9,560 bases of DNA from Spirochaetaceae bacterium (lineage in GTDB: Bacteria > Spirochaetota > Spirochaetia > DSM-27196 > SLAA01): contig PXEI01000271.1 of NCBI GenBank assembly GCA_003564775.1, forward strand, positions 1-9,560. Direction: 5' to 3'. The translations under genes and the position numbers were made by a program. Below the pieces are notes generated by a model that saw nothing but the letters and a program-made list of their open reading frames with translations, made no database searches and was not told the origin of the DNA. Positions 1-6,207 of this stretch are shown here, piece by piece; the first letter of the stretch is position 1, and the number at the start of each line of letters is the position of its first letter.

Positions 1-483
1 AAGGCGACGCATCGAGTGGTTAAACACCGAGATAACCGGTACATCGACATAACTCACAAACAGGGTGTCGCCGTTCTCAGAAAAGAGCAGATACTCGGGC
101 ACCCGTCCCTCAAAGGGTATGGTTTCCTGAAGCTCATACTCGGTGGTGCTGTAGACCCGCAGCTCGTCCCGGCCTGTGAAACTCACGAAAACCGAAACAC
201 CGCCAGGGGTCGGCGTGATCTGCGACGCCTCATGCTCAAGCTCAATGATTCCAAGAAGTCCGCCGTCAAGGGGTGACAACACAGCAATCTCTCGGCCGTC
301 CGAGCCCAAGGCAAGCACGCCGCCCTCGACTGAGCGGGCACCTTGCCCAAAGGCCCCGGAATACACTCCACTTGCAATAGTGAAGAGCACAACTCCAATG
401 GAGCCCACCATAATGGCTCGCACAATAGCCTGTTCCCGGCTGAGCTTTTGCAAGCTGCTGAGTTTCGGTAGCGAGACGGCCAT
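1..483 (-). CDS. Membrane-anchored protein of unknown function, N-terminal 161 residues (partial)
   Basis: An open frame on the minus strand runs from an ATG at 483 to the left edge without a stop, so the C-terminus is missing. I chose this ATG over the in-frame ATG at 498 because AAAGGGGGA lies just before it, while no Shine-Dalgarno sequence precedes 498. The protein starts with a short basic cytoplasmic segment, then one hydrophobic helix at about residues 22-46, consistent with a signal anchor or uncleaved signal. What follows is rich in short beta-type stretches, for example LALGSDGREIAVL (57-69), GGVSVFVSF (94-102) and ENGDTLFVSY (136-145). Such alternation resembles WD40/YVTN-type beta-propeller blades, with the bulk of the protein outside the cytoplasm. 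That fold is inference; I recognise no family and assign no function. The gene is transcribed away from the M23-like gene at 700. Confidence 0.75.
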   Translation of the reverse strand, partial: MAVSLPKLSSLQKLSREQAIVRAIMVGSIGVVLFTIASGVYSGAFGQGARSVEGGVLALGSDGREIAVLSPLDGGLLGIIELEHEASQITPTPGGVSVFVSFTGRDELRVYSTTEYELQETIPFEGRVPEYLLFSENGDTLFVSYVDVPVISVFNHSMRRL

Positions 484-699
484 GGCTCCCCCTTTCATGT
501 AATGGCGCCGCGCGCCATACCTCGCGTTTAATCTCTACTACTGCTATAGGTAATATAGTTTCGAGGGTTGGTCAAGACTTGTGCGGAATTTTATGAGTTT
601 TTCCATCATATTTGCGATGATTTTGCCGCGGAACCATGGCGCAGCCTTCTACTGAGCCGATACACATATCATGGAGCTTTCTTTCCAAGGAACTGGATC
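484..699. other. Divergent intergenic region
   Basis: These 216 bases separate the minus-strand gene starting at 483 from the plus-strand gene starting at 700, so promoters for both should lie here. The stretch around 521-600 is AT-rich. It contains TAATAT (551-556) on the plus strand and TTGACC (575-570) on the minus strand as possible promoter pieces, but I could not pair either with a convincing partner hexamer at 16-18 bases. The plus frame of the M23-like gene stays open back to a TTG at 568. The 44 residues this would add lack signal-peptide character and would push the membrane helix inside the protein, so I treat them as non-coding. Confidence 0.5.
502..518. promoter_or_regulatory. 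Perfect inverted repeat (7-bp arms, 3-base spacer)
   Basis: ATGGCGC-CGC-GCGCCAT is a perfect dyad 18 bases upstream of the start codon at 483 (minus strand), next to its Shine-Dalgarno sequence (about 486-494). As DNA it could be an operator. As RNA it would form a GC-rich hairpin in the 5' leader of the minus-strand gene. It has no following T-run and is not a terminator. The role is inferred from symmetry and position only. Confidence 0.4.
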
Positions 700-1767
700 A
701 TGAGCCGATATCGTAATCAGTCGATTCTGGTACGTGGGATAGCTTTTTTGGGTGGTTTGGTTTTCGTTCTGGTGGTTTCAGTTGCCGCTGCCTGGTTCCA
801 GGTGCGGGGCGCCACATTCACCCACGACTCAAGCACCGTCCGGTACTCCGCCAACGGAACCCACGCTTTTCCCGTGAGCGGCGACCCAGGCATTCTCAGC
901 TGGACGCGCCTCCACTGGGACGGCAGCAACGCGGTGGACATATTCGCGCACCATGAGCTATCTATGGACTCCCCGGATTTTCACGCTTTCAAGCAACGCC
1001 ATATCGTGGCGGTGACCGGCGGTACGGCCAGACGGGTAGACAATGAACGGGGTGGAACCGCCATCCTGCTGCATGGTGATGATGGCCATGTGTACTACTA
1101 CGCCCATCTGCAGTCCTCGTTTATTCAGCCGGACTCGGCACCTGAAGCGAGACGAGTCGAGGTCGGCCAAAGCCTTGGCGTAATGGGAAACACCGGACGC
1201 TGGACGCAGTACATTGAACCCCCCCTCCACTTCTCGGTGGCCTCGGCCACGGCCCGCTTGCCCGGCTTCGCACCCGACATCAACGCAGCCGACTGGATCA
1301 TGCACCATTTCGGACTGGAACACGACGCCTGGCCCGAGCCTCATTACCAACCTGACAGGCCGTCGGGACCGCCCACTACCGGTGCATTTGAGATCACCCG
1401 CAGTTTCGCCGAGTACACCCGTAGTGAGGCTGCGAACCCGGATATCGCCTCGGTGGACCTACTTCCGCTGGGAGCTCATGACAGCAGCGCGGGCGTTACC
1501 ACGCCCAGTGACCAGGCCACCACCGTACCGTTGGTCTCTCCGCTTCTCGGTGAGGTGCGCGTTCACCGCACCAGCAGCTTTGGCTTGCGGGTACAGGTCA
1601 CCAACAGACATACCGACGAAACAGTGGTTCTGTCGGGGCTCAGTAGTCTGAACGTGCAAACTGGCGACATCGTAGAACGGGGGACACAACTCGGTACGGC
1701 ACAGGGTCCGGTGAACCTTATGCACTTTCATAATGGCCAACTCAGCGACCCGGAAGCCTTCTTCTAG
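700..1767 (+). CDS. Membrane-anchored LytM/M23-domain protein, probably catalytically impaired
   Basis: The 355-residue product has an N-terminal membrane helix (about 10-32) and then a periplasmic M23 (LytM) domain at about 60-200. M23 enzymes are zinc endopeptidases that cut peptidoglycan cross-links. Visible motifs are HWDGSNAVDIFA (His72, Asp80, candidate zinc ligands), GGTAILLHGDDG (118-128), YYAHLQ with His136, and VEVGQSLGVMGNTG (153-166). The last motif, normally HLHF, reads PLHF (Pro175-Leu-His177): the third zinc ligand is present but the catalytic histidine two residues before it is proline. A variable linker (about 205-278) leads to a second, shortened LytM-like half-domain (279-355) with SPLLGEV, VERGTQLGTAQG and a HFHNGQLSDPEAFF end. 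The start at 700 is supported by AAGGA 8 bases upstream. The protein may be a non-catalytic LytM factor that activates or scaffolds other murein hydrolases, like EnvC or NlpD; residual activity cannot be excluded. Confidence 0.85.
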   Translation: MSRYRNQSILVRGIAFLGGLVFVLVVSVAAAWFQVRGATFTHDSSTVRYSANGTHAFPVSGDPGILSWTRLHWDGSNAVDIFAHHELSMDSPDFHAFKQRHIVAVTGGTARRVDNERGGTAILLHGDDGHVYYYAHLQSSFIQPDSAPEARRVEVGQSLGVMGNTGRWTQYIEPPLHFSVASATARLPGFAPDINAADWIMHHFGLEHDAWPEPHYQPDRPSGPPTTGAFEITRSFAEYTRSEAANPDIASVDLLPLGAHDSSAGVTTPSDQATTVPLVSPLLGEVRVHRTSSFGLRVQVTNRHTDETVVLSGLSSLNVQTGDIVERGTQLGTAQGPVNLMHFHNGQLSDPEAFF

Positions 1768-1801
1768 GAGCGGGTACCTTCGTGCACTACCCAGCCGCAT
1801 C

Positions 1802-1831
1802 TTGTTACTGCGGGCGTGAGCATGGCAATAT
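1802..1831 (+). promoter_or_regulatory. Candidate sigma70-type promoter for dgcN, leaderless geometry
   Basis: TTGTTA (1802-1807) and CAATAT (1826-1831) are separated by 18 bases. The -10-like hexamer ends 6 bases before the dgcN ATG at 1838, so transcription would start at or next to the A of the start codon. No Shine-Dalgarno sequence is visible before dgcN. The hexamers match consensus only moderately. Confidence 0.35.
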
Positions 1832-1837
1832 ACAGCT

Positions 1838-2854
1838 ATGATCAAAACCCCGTATGTGTTGTTTCTTGGAGACGCGCCGGATCCCTTAGCCGCAAAACTG
1901 GCTCAAGGAATCACGGACTGGCGCCCGGAGTCCTCCATTGGGCAGATCCGGTTGCCAGGGTGCCGCGCCGATATGGGATTACCGGACATGACCCCTCGCG
2001 CCGCTCTCGCCGCGGGTGCCAAGACCCTGGTAATAGGTGTGGCCAACCGCGGAGGTATTATCTCCCAGGCGTGGCATGACACCCTCGTTGAGGCGCTTGA
2101 GGCGGGGCTTGATATCGCCTCGGGCTTACACAGCCTTCTGAGAAACGAGAGCCGTTTGGCAAAGGCGGCAGGGGCTAACGGTAGGGAGCTGCATGATGTA
2201 CGACTCCCTACCACCGCCTACCCAATTGCAGATGGAAAGCCGCGCTCAGGCTTACGGTGCCTTGCCGTTGGAAGTGACTGTTCGGTAGGCAAGATGTACA
2301 CAATGCTGGCCGTAGAAAGGGAGATGCATCAGCGGGGCCTCAAGGCGAGCTTCCGCGCAACAGGCCAGACCGGCATTCTCATAACCGGCAACGGCGTTCC
2401 CTTAGATGCAGTAGTTGCCGACTTCATGTCCGGTGCCATTGAGCAGCTTACGCCGAACAACGATCCCGAACACTGGGATCTCATTGAAGGCCAGGGTAGT
2501 CTGTTCCATGTTTCGTACTCCGGTGTTTCCTTGGCCCTTATTCACGGTGGAGCCCCGGATGCTCTGGTGGTATGCCACGAACCAACCCGTAAGCATATGC
2601 GGGGCCTGCCGGAGTATCCGCTCCCAAGCCTTGAAGATGTACGCGACAGCGCCTTGTCCATGGCACGCGTGGTGAACCCTAACTGCAAGGTCGTTGGTAT
2701 TTCAATTAACAGCTCCGGAATGAGTGAGGCCAAAGCAACTGCATACCTTGGCGAACTTGAAGAGCGAATGCAGTTGCCGTGCATTGATCCCTTCAGGTAC
2801 GGTGCGGGCAAACTGGTAGATGCCCTTCAAAGCTACCAGGCCCAGCGCGTATGA
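1838..2854 (+). CDS. dgcN: DUF1611 protein, D-glutamate N-acetyltransferase (DgcN) family
   Basis: The 338-residue cytoplasmic protein matches the DUF1611 (DgcN) family over its whole length. The N-terminal domain (1-135) opens with MIKTPYVLFLGDAPDPLAAK, a typical family start, and contains LVIGVANRGG (64-73). The C-terminal domain starts with a P-loop-like nucleotide-binding motif, GSDCSVGKM (145-153). It is followed by ATGQTGILITGNG (174-186), the EGQGSLFH stretch (217-224) and HGGAPDALVVCHEPTR (236-251). In marine bacteria DgcN has been described as acetylating D-glutamate, feeding N-acetyl-D-Glu to DgcA. I transfer this function from family and gene pairing; the sequence does not prove the acyl donor or substrate. 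The stop codon overlaps the dgcA start in ATGA, so the two are translationally coupled. No Shine-Dalgarno sequence precedes the ATG. Older annotations call such proteins NAD-dependent epimerase/dehydratase, which the motifs do not support. Confidence 0.85.
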   Translation: MIKTPYVLFLGDAPDPLAAKLAQGITDWRPESSIGQIRLPGCRADMGLPDMTPRAALAAGAKTLVIGVANRGGIISQAWHDTLVEALEAGLDIASGLHSLLRNESRLAKAAGANGRELHDVRLPTTAYPIADGKPRSGLRCLAVGSDCSVGKMYTMLAVEREMHQRGLKASFRATGQTGILITGNGVPLDAVVADFMSGAIEQLTPNNDPEHWDLIEGQGSLFHVSYSGVSLALIHGGAPDALVVCHEPTRKHMRGLPEYPLPSLEDVRDSALSMARVVNPNCKVVGISINSSGMSEAKATAYLGELEERMQLPCIDPFRYGAGKLVDALQSYQAQRV

Positions 2855-3837
2855 CGGTTCAGGTTCGACAAGAGAATTTTCCTCTGGCTCAAGTCTTTAC
2901 CATTTCCCGTGGATCACGTACCGAGACCAGGGTGCTAACCGTGGAGATCAGCGCTGATGGCTGTAAAGGGCGTGGCGAATGTGTTCCTTATCCACGTTAC
3001 GGTGAGTCCATTGAGTCAGTGACCCGCCAGATTGAGTGGATGGCAAATGAACTCACCCATCCGGAACCGGCCATGAACCGCGCCGTGCTGGCCGAACGAA
3101 TGCCAGCCGGAGCGGCCCGCAACGCTCTTGACTGCGCATTGTGGGATCTCGAGGCTAAACGCTCCGGCAGAAGGGTATGGGAGATCGCAGGGATAGCGCC
3201 TCCAAAACCGGTGGTCACCGCGTATACCCTCTCGCTTGATGAGCCGCAGAAAATGCGCAATGAGGCAGCTAAACACGCGCATCGCCCACTTCTGAAGATC
3301 AAGTTAGGCGGTTGGAACGATGTCGAACGCCTTGAGGCGGTTCGTTCGGGTGCGCCCGACTCCAGCATCATTGTAGATGCTAATGAAGGCTGGACGGCCG
3401 CGGTGTACCGCGAGCTTTGCCCGACGCTTCAGAGATTGGGGGTGAAACTGGTTGAACAGCCGCTCCCGGCAGGCCGTGATCAAGGCCTTGCGGACCTGCC
3501 TCGCCCGGTGCCGATCTGTGCGGACGAAAGCTGCCACACACGAGCAGAGCTACAGCAGCTCATTAACCGATATGACTACATCAATATTAAACTCGACAAG
3601 ACAGGTGGTCTGACCGAGGCTCTGGCCTTGCGTGATGAAGCACGCCAAAGAGGATTCCAGATCATGGTTGGGTGCATGGTTGGTTCGTCTTTGGGAATGG
3701 CACCCGCGGTAGTCGCCGCCCAGAACGCGGCCTTTGTCGACCTGGACGGGCCGCTGTGGTTAGCGCAGGATCGCCCGCATGGGCTAAGGTACGACAAGGC
3801 GGGAGTTCACCCACCTATGTCGGAACTATGGGGATAG
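2851..3837 (+). CDS. dgcA: Enolase-superfamily epimerase: N-acetyl-D-Glu racemase / dipeptide epimerase (DgcA type)
   Basis: The 328-residue protein has the muconate-lactonizing-enzyme-subgroup fold of the enolase superfamily: a capping domain (about 1-120) and a TIM barrel (about 120-328). The catalytic set is complete. Lys149-Ile-Lys151 (KIK) and Lys247 (NIKLDK) are the two opposing bases. Asp176 (VDANEGW), Glu202 (VEQPL) and Asp225 (ADES) are the Mg2+ ligands. Near the C-terminus, VDLDGP (296-301) keeps the Asp297-x-Asp299 pair that binds the substrate amino group in L-Ala-D/L-Glu epimerases. Paired with dgcN the likely job is converting N-acetyl-D-Glu to N-acetyl-L-Glu; alternatively it epimerises the murein dipeptide L-Ala-D-Glu. 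Fold, mechanism and metal use are secure; the exact substrate is open. The gene overlaps dgcN by 4 bases. Confidence 0.87.
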   Translation: MTVQVRQENFPLAQVFTISRGSRTETRVLTVEISADGCKGRGECVPYPRYGESIESVTRQIEWMANELTHPEPAMNRAVLAERMPAGAARNALDCALWDLEAKRSGRRVWEIAGIAPPKPVVTAYTLSLDEPQKMRNEAAKHAHRPLLKIKLGGWNDVERLEAVRSGAPDSSIIVDANEGWTAAVYRELCPTLQRLGVKLVEQPLPAGRDQGLADLPRPVPICADESCHTRAELQQLINRYDYINIKLDKTGGLTEALALRDEARQRGFQIMVGCMVGSSLGMAPAVVAAQNAAFVDLDGPLWLAQDRPHGLRYDKAGVHPPMSELWG

Positions 3838-3846
3838 GGAGAGTCT

Positions 3847-4704
3847 ATGAGTCGCACGGTATACGTCAATGGCGAGTATCTTCCGGAGGAAGATGCAAAG
3901 ATATCGATCTTTGACAGGGGCTTTCTTTTTGCTGACGGTGTCTATGAGGTAACTGCGGTCCTCCATGGCAAGCTTGTGGACAAACAAGGGCACCTGTCAC
4001 GTTTACGCCGCTCTCTTTCCGAGCTGGATATGCCCTCGCCTGCGGACGACAAAGAGATTGAAGCTATACAGCGCGAACTGCTCCGACGCAACAACGTAAC
4101 AGAAGGCCTGGTCTATCTGCAGATTACCCGCGGACCAGCCGAACGTTCATTCTTCTACCCCGATCCCGAGACAACGCACCCGTCTCTTGTTCTCTTCACC
4201 CAGGCCTTTCCTCTTATCGCTAACCCAAAGGCTGAGCAAGGAATTAAGGTACTCACCGTGGAAGACTTGCGCTGGACACGTCGTGACATCAAGACAGTTC
4301 AGCTTCTGCCTTCCTCCATGTGCAAAATGGCCGCTCGAGCGCAAGGAAAGGACGACGCATGGATGGTGCAGGATGGGTATATCACCGAAGGTACGTCCAA
4401 CAACGTGTTTTTGGTCAAGAGAAACCACATAATCACCCGCCGGCTCTCAAACAATATATTGCCCGGCATAACCCGTGCCTCGTTACTCGCATACGCAGAG
4501 GAAGCAGGGTACGAAATACAGGAGGTCAGCTTCTCGGTCAAGGAGGCTCAGTCCGCCGAGGAGGCCTTCATCACCTCGGCGACGGCCTTTGTGCTCCCAG
4601 TAGTTGAGATAGACGGGCACCTGGTTGGCAACGGACGTCCAGGTCCGGTTGGCCGTCGCCTGCGTGAACTGTATATTGCCGAGAGTCTCCGCCGAGCCGA
4701 GTAA
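3847..4704 (+). CDS. dat: D-amino-acid transaminase (PLP fold-type IV)
   Basis: The 285-residue cytoplasmic enzyme belongs to the class IV (BCAT/DAAT/ADC-lyase) aminotransferases, at the usual length for D-amino-acid transaminase (about 280-290). It swaps amino groups between D-amino acids and 2-oxo acids, typically D-Ala + 2-oxoglutarate to pyruvate + D-Glu. Visible motifs are VYVNGEYLP (5-13), FDRGFLFADGVYE (22-34), the PLP lysine Lys149 in DIKTVQLLPS, ITEGTSNNVF (179-188) with Glu181 facing the PLP ring nitrogen, LPGITR (205-210) and the ITSATAFVLPV loop (242-252). The carboxylate-binding segment reads RGPAERSFFYPD: Arg100 fits the Bacillus enzyme's Arg98, but its His100 partner is Phe102 here. 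The start is fixed by AGGGAGAG (3836-3843), which overlaps the dgcA stop. A branched-chain aminotransferase is less likely given length, context and the D-type opening motifs, but the family is easily misnamed. Confidence 0.85.
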   Translation: MSRTVYVNGEYLPEEDAKISIFDRGFLFADGVYEVTAVLHGKLVDKQGHLSRLRRSLSELDMPSPADDKEIEAIQRELLRRNNVTEGLVYLQITRGPAERSFFYPDPETTHPSLVLFTQAFPLIANPKAEQGIKVLTVEDLRWTRRDIKTVQLLPSSMCKMAARAQGKDDAWMVQDGYITEGTSNNVFLVKRNHIITRRLSNNILPGITRASLLAYAEEAGYEIQEVSFSVKEAQSAEEAFITSATAFVLPVVEIDGHLVGNGRPGPVGRRLRELYIAESLRRAE

Positions 4705-4777
4705 CGCTGCGAGCGGCACTCTCCTATACGGCTAAGCGTCGGAGGATAGACAGTTGTATTACCACGCGCCCTAAGGC

Positions 4778-4806
4778 TTGCGCGCGACTACTGCTTTTCG
4801 TATATT
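4778..4806 (+). promoter_or_regulatory. Candidate promoter for mltG, leaderless geometry
   Basis: TTGCGC (4778-4783), a 17-base spacer and TATATT (4801-4806) form a plausible sigma70-type promoter. The -10 ends 6 bases before the mltG ATG at 4813, so the transcript would start at or beside the start codon. There is no Shine-Dalgarno sequence. The 108-base gap after dat (4705-4812) contains no convincing hairpin plus T-run, so read-through from the dat operon is also possible. Confidence 0.45.
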
Positions 4807-4812
4807 TGTTTC

Positions 4813-5829
4813 ATGAAAAAGTTGTCGGCTGTGCTTCTGCTGCTGCTCCTACTTGGGAGTGTCGCTATTTGGGGCTATCGCTCACTGTTTGTCTCCGCAG
4901 CTGAAGCAAACCTGCCAGGACCAAAAAGCGGGATCGTGTTCGAGGTACCTCGTGGAAGTACACTACGAAGTACGGCGGCTCAACTAGAGGCTCGCGGCCT
5001 CATACCTAATGCACAGGTTCTTGTCCTGTATGCACGAGTTTTTGGCATCGATGCTGGCATTCAAGCCGGTGTCTACGCATTCGACGCAACTCAACGGCCG
5101 GTCGATATCCTTGACGATCTACAGAGTGGGAATATCCTTGACCAATCGGTGGTTATCACGGTACCCGAAGGGTTTACCAAGCAACAAATTGCAGCCCGGC
5201 TTGATGCGGCTGGGATCGTCCCAGCGGATGAGTTCAGCGCTGCGGCCCACATGAGTTCCGCCTATAGGGATTATGCGTTCCTGTCCGAACTCGAGGATGG
5301 TATTTCGCTGGAAGGCTTCCTCTTTCCCGAAACCTACCGCCTAATTCCGGGGACATTGGGCACCGACGTGGTTCGCTCAATGCTGTCCGTTTTCGCCCGG
5401 CGCACCGGAGACGAGCTCCTGGGCTCTATTGCGGCTCAGGATCGTAGCCTGCGCGAAGTCCTCACCCTGGCATCGATTGTTGAGCGCGAATCTCCACCTG
5501 AAGACGTGCACGAAATTGCCGGTGTTTTCTGGAATCGAATACAACGGCGCATGCGACTGGAGTCAGATGCAACCGTGAACTATGCCCTGGGCACCAGCAA
5601 CCTGCAGCCCACCTTCGCAGACACCCTGGTTGATCACCCTTACAATACCTATCGCTTTGCGGGGCTCCCTCCTGGACCTATTGGTAACCCCGGGTTAGCT
5701 GCAATTCGGGGGGCTGCCGAACCAGCCACACACAACTACCTGTTCTTTCTTCACAAGCCTACTCGTGAGACGGTTTTTTCGCACAACTTCAGTCAGCACC
5801 TGGCCGCGAAGGCACGTTATCTGGACTGA
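4813..5829 (+). CDS. mltG: Endolytic murein transglycosylase MltG (YceG-like)
   Basis: The 338-residue protein is a full-length MltG. This inner-membrane lytic transglycosylase cleaves nascent glycan strands on the periplasmic side and is thought to set their length. A strongly hydrophobic leucine-rich helix (about 4-22) after Lys-Lys anchors the N-terminus. A LysM-like subdomain follows (about 40-115, including VFEVPRGSTLRSTAAQLEARG). The YceG catalytic domain covers about 116-338. It shows EGFTKQQIA (119-127), EGFLFPETY (167-175), ASIVERES (220-227) with the catalytic Glu224 (matching Glu218 of E. coli MltG), LESDATVNYAL (249-259) and the family-wide YNTYRFAGLPPGPIGNPG stretch (277-294). 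All key residues are intact. It sits downstream of dat on the same strand but may have its own promoter. Confidence 0.93.
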   Translation: MKKLSAVLLLLLLLGSVAIWGYRSLFVSAAEANLPGPKSGIVFEVPRGSTLRSTAAQLEARGLIPNAQVLVLYARVFGIDAGIQAGVYAFDATQRPVDILDDLQSGNILDQSVVITVPEGFTKQQIAARLDAAGIVPADEFSAAAHMSSAYRDYAFLSELEDGISLEGFLFPETYRLIPGTLGTDVVRSMLSVFARRTGDELLGSIAAQDRSLREVLTLASIVERESPPEDVHEIAGVFWNRIQRRMRLESDATVNYALGTSNLQPTFADTLVDHPYNTYRFAGLPPGPIGNPGLAAIRGAAEPATHNYLFFLHKPTRETVFSHNFSQHLAAKARYLD

Positions 5830-6207
5830 GCTCGGCCAGGTCGCCTCTCCATGTTCAGATACATCGCCAATATCAAATGACATAGTGACCAACATCTTGA
5901 TGCAGACCGCACCCTATAGCCGCAAATCCTCGCTCAATTAATGGAAGCCCCGGTAGGTACCATAGTTCGCTCCTCAATAATCTACTCTCCTACAACAAGT
6001 ATCAGTTCCGCCTGTTTAGGTCAAGTAAACCTATGGTTTTAATAGTCTTTATTGGCAGGCGGGGCTCACGGTGAATCGGACTGGCATAACCTGGCTTTGG
6101 GTCGTCCCCTCTGTCCAGAAAAATTTGACGCGTGCGGAGCACACTTCTATACTCTTGAGAAGCATACTAAGAGATGCGTCCCGGCCGGCGCAGAAGGACA
6201 ATCAGCC
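5830..6207. other. Non-coding region between mltG and the GH65 gene
   Basis: These 378 bases hold no convincing gene. I see no clear rho-independent terminator after mltG. The right end carries a strong promoter (6125-6153) and the leader of the GH65 gene. Near 6015-6045 there is a second, weaker promoter-like pair (TTTAGG, 17 bases, TTTAAT) that overlaps a short dyad, TAGGT-caagtaa-ACCTA (6017-6033). The dyad could be a regulator site, but 5-bp arms are short and chance is a fair explanation. The GH65 frame happens to remain open back to 6052. Confidence 0.5.
6125..6153 (+). promoter_or_regulatory. Strong sigma70-type promoter for the GH65 gene
   Basis: TTGACG (6125-6130) and TATACT (6148-6153) are separated by exactly 17 bases, and each matches five of six consensus positions. 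Transcription would begin near 6160 and leave a leader of about 48 bases before the ATG at 6208. This is the best promoter in the window. It also supports 6208 as the real start, because it would lie inside the coding sequence if translation began at 6052. Confidence 0.65.

Noticed and set aside
16..502. Plus-strand open frames of 86 and 108 codons at the left end
   Set aside because: The minus-strand frame is continuous through the same stretch, has a strong Shine-Dalgarno sequence and gives a sensible anchored protein; the plus-strand peptides show no such structure.
568..699. In-frame TTG-initiated N-terminal extension of the M23-like gene (44 residues)
   Set aside because: It would bury the membrane helix behind a non-signal-like stretch, while the ATG at 700 has AAGGA at good spacing and opens a normal anchor sequence.
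958..1845. Minus-strand open frames of about 130 codons each opposite the M23-like gene (958-1350 and 1459-1845)
   Set aside because: Both lie across a coherent plus-strand domain protein and encode low-complexity, motif-free peptides.
4705..4812. Possible terminator between dat and mltG (small dyads such as CGCT-GCG-AGCG at 4705-4715)
   Set aside because: Arms are only 4-5 bp and no T-run follows, so neither an intrinsic terminator nor a structured RNA can be supported.
5960..6037. Distant inverted pair ACCATAG (5960-5966) and CTATGGT (6031-6037)
   Set aside because: Seven bases at a distance of 64 in a non-coding region is expected by chance, and no further pairing extends it.
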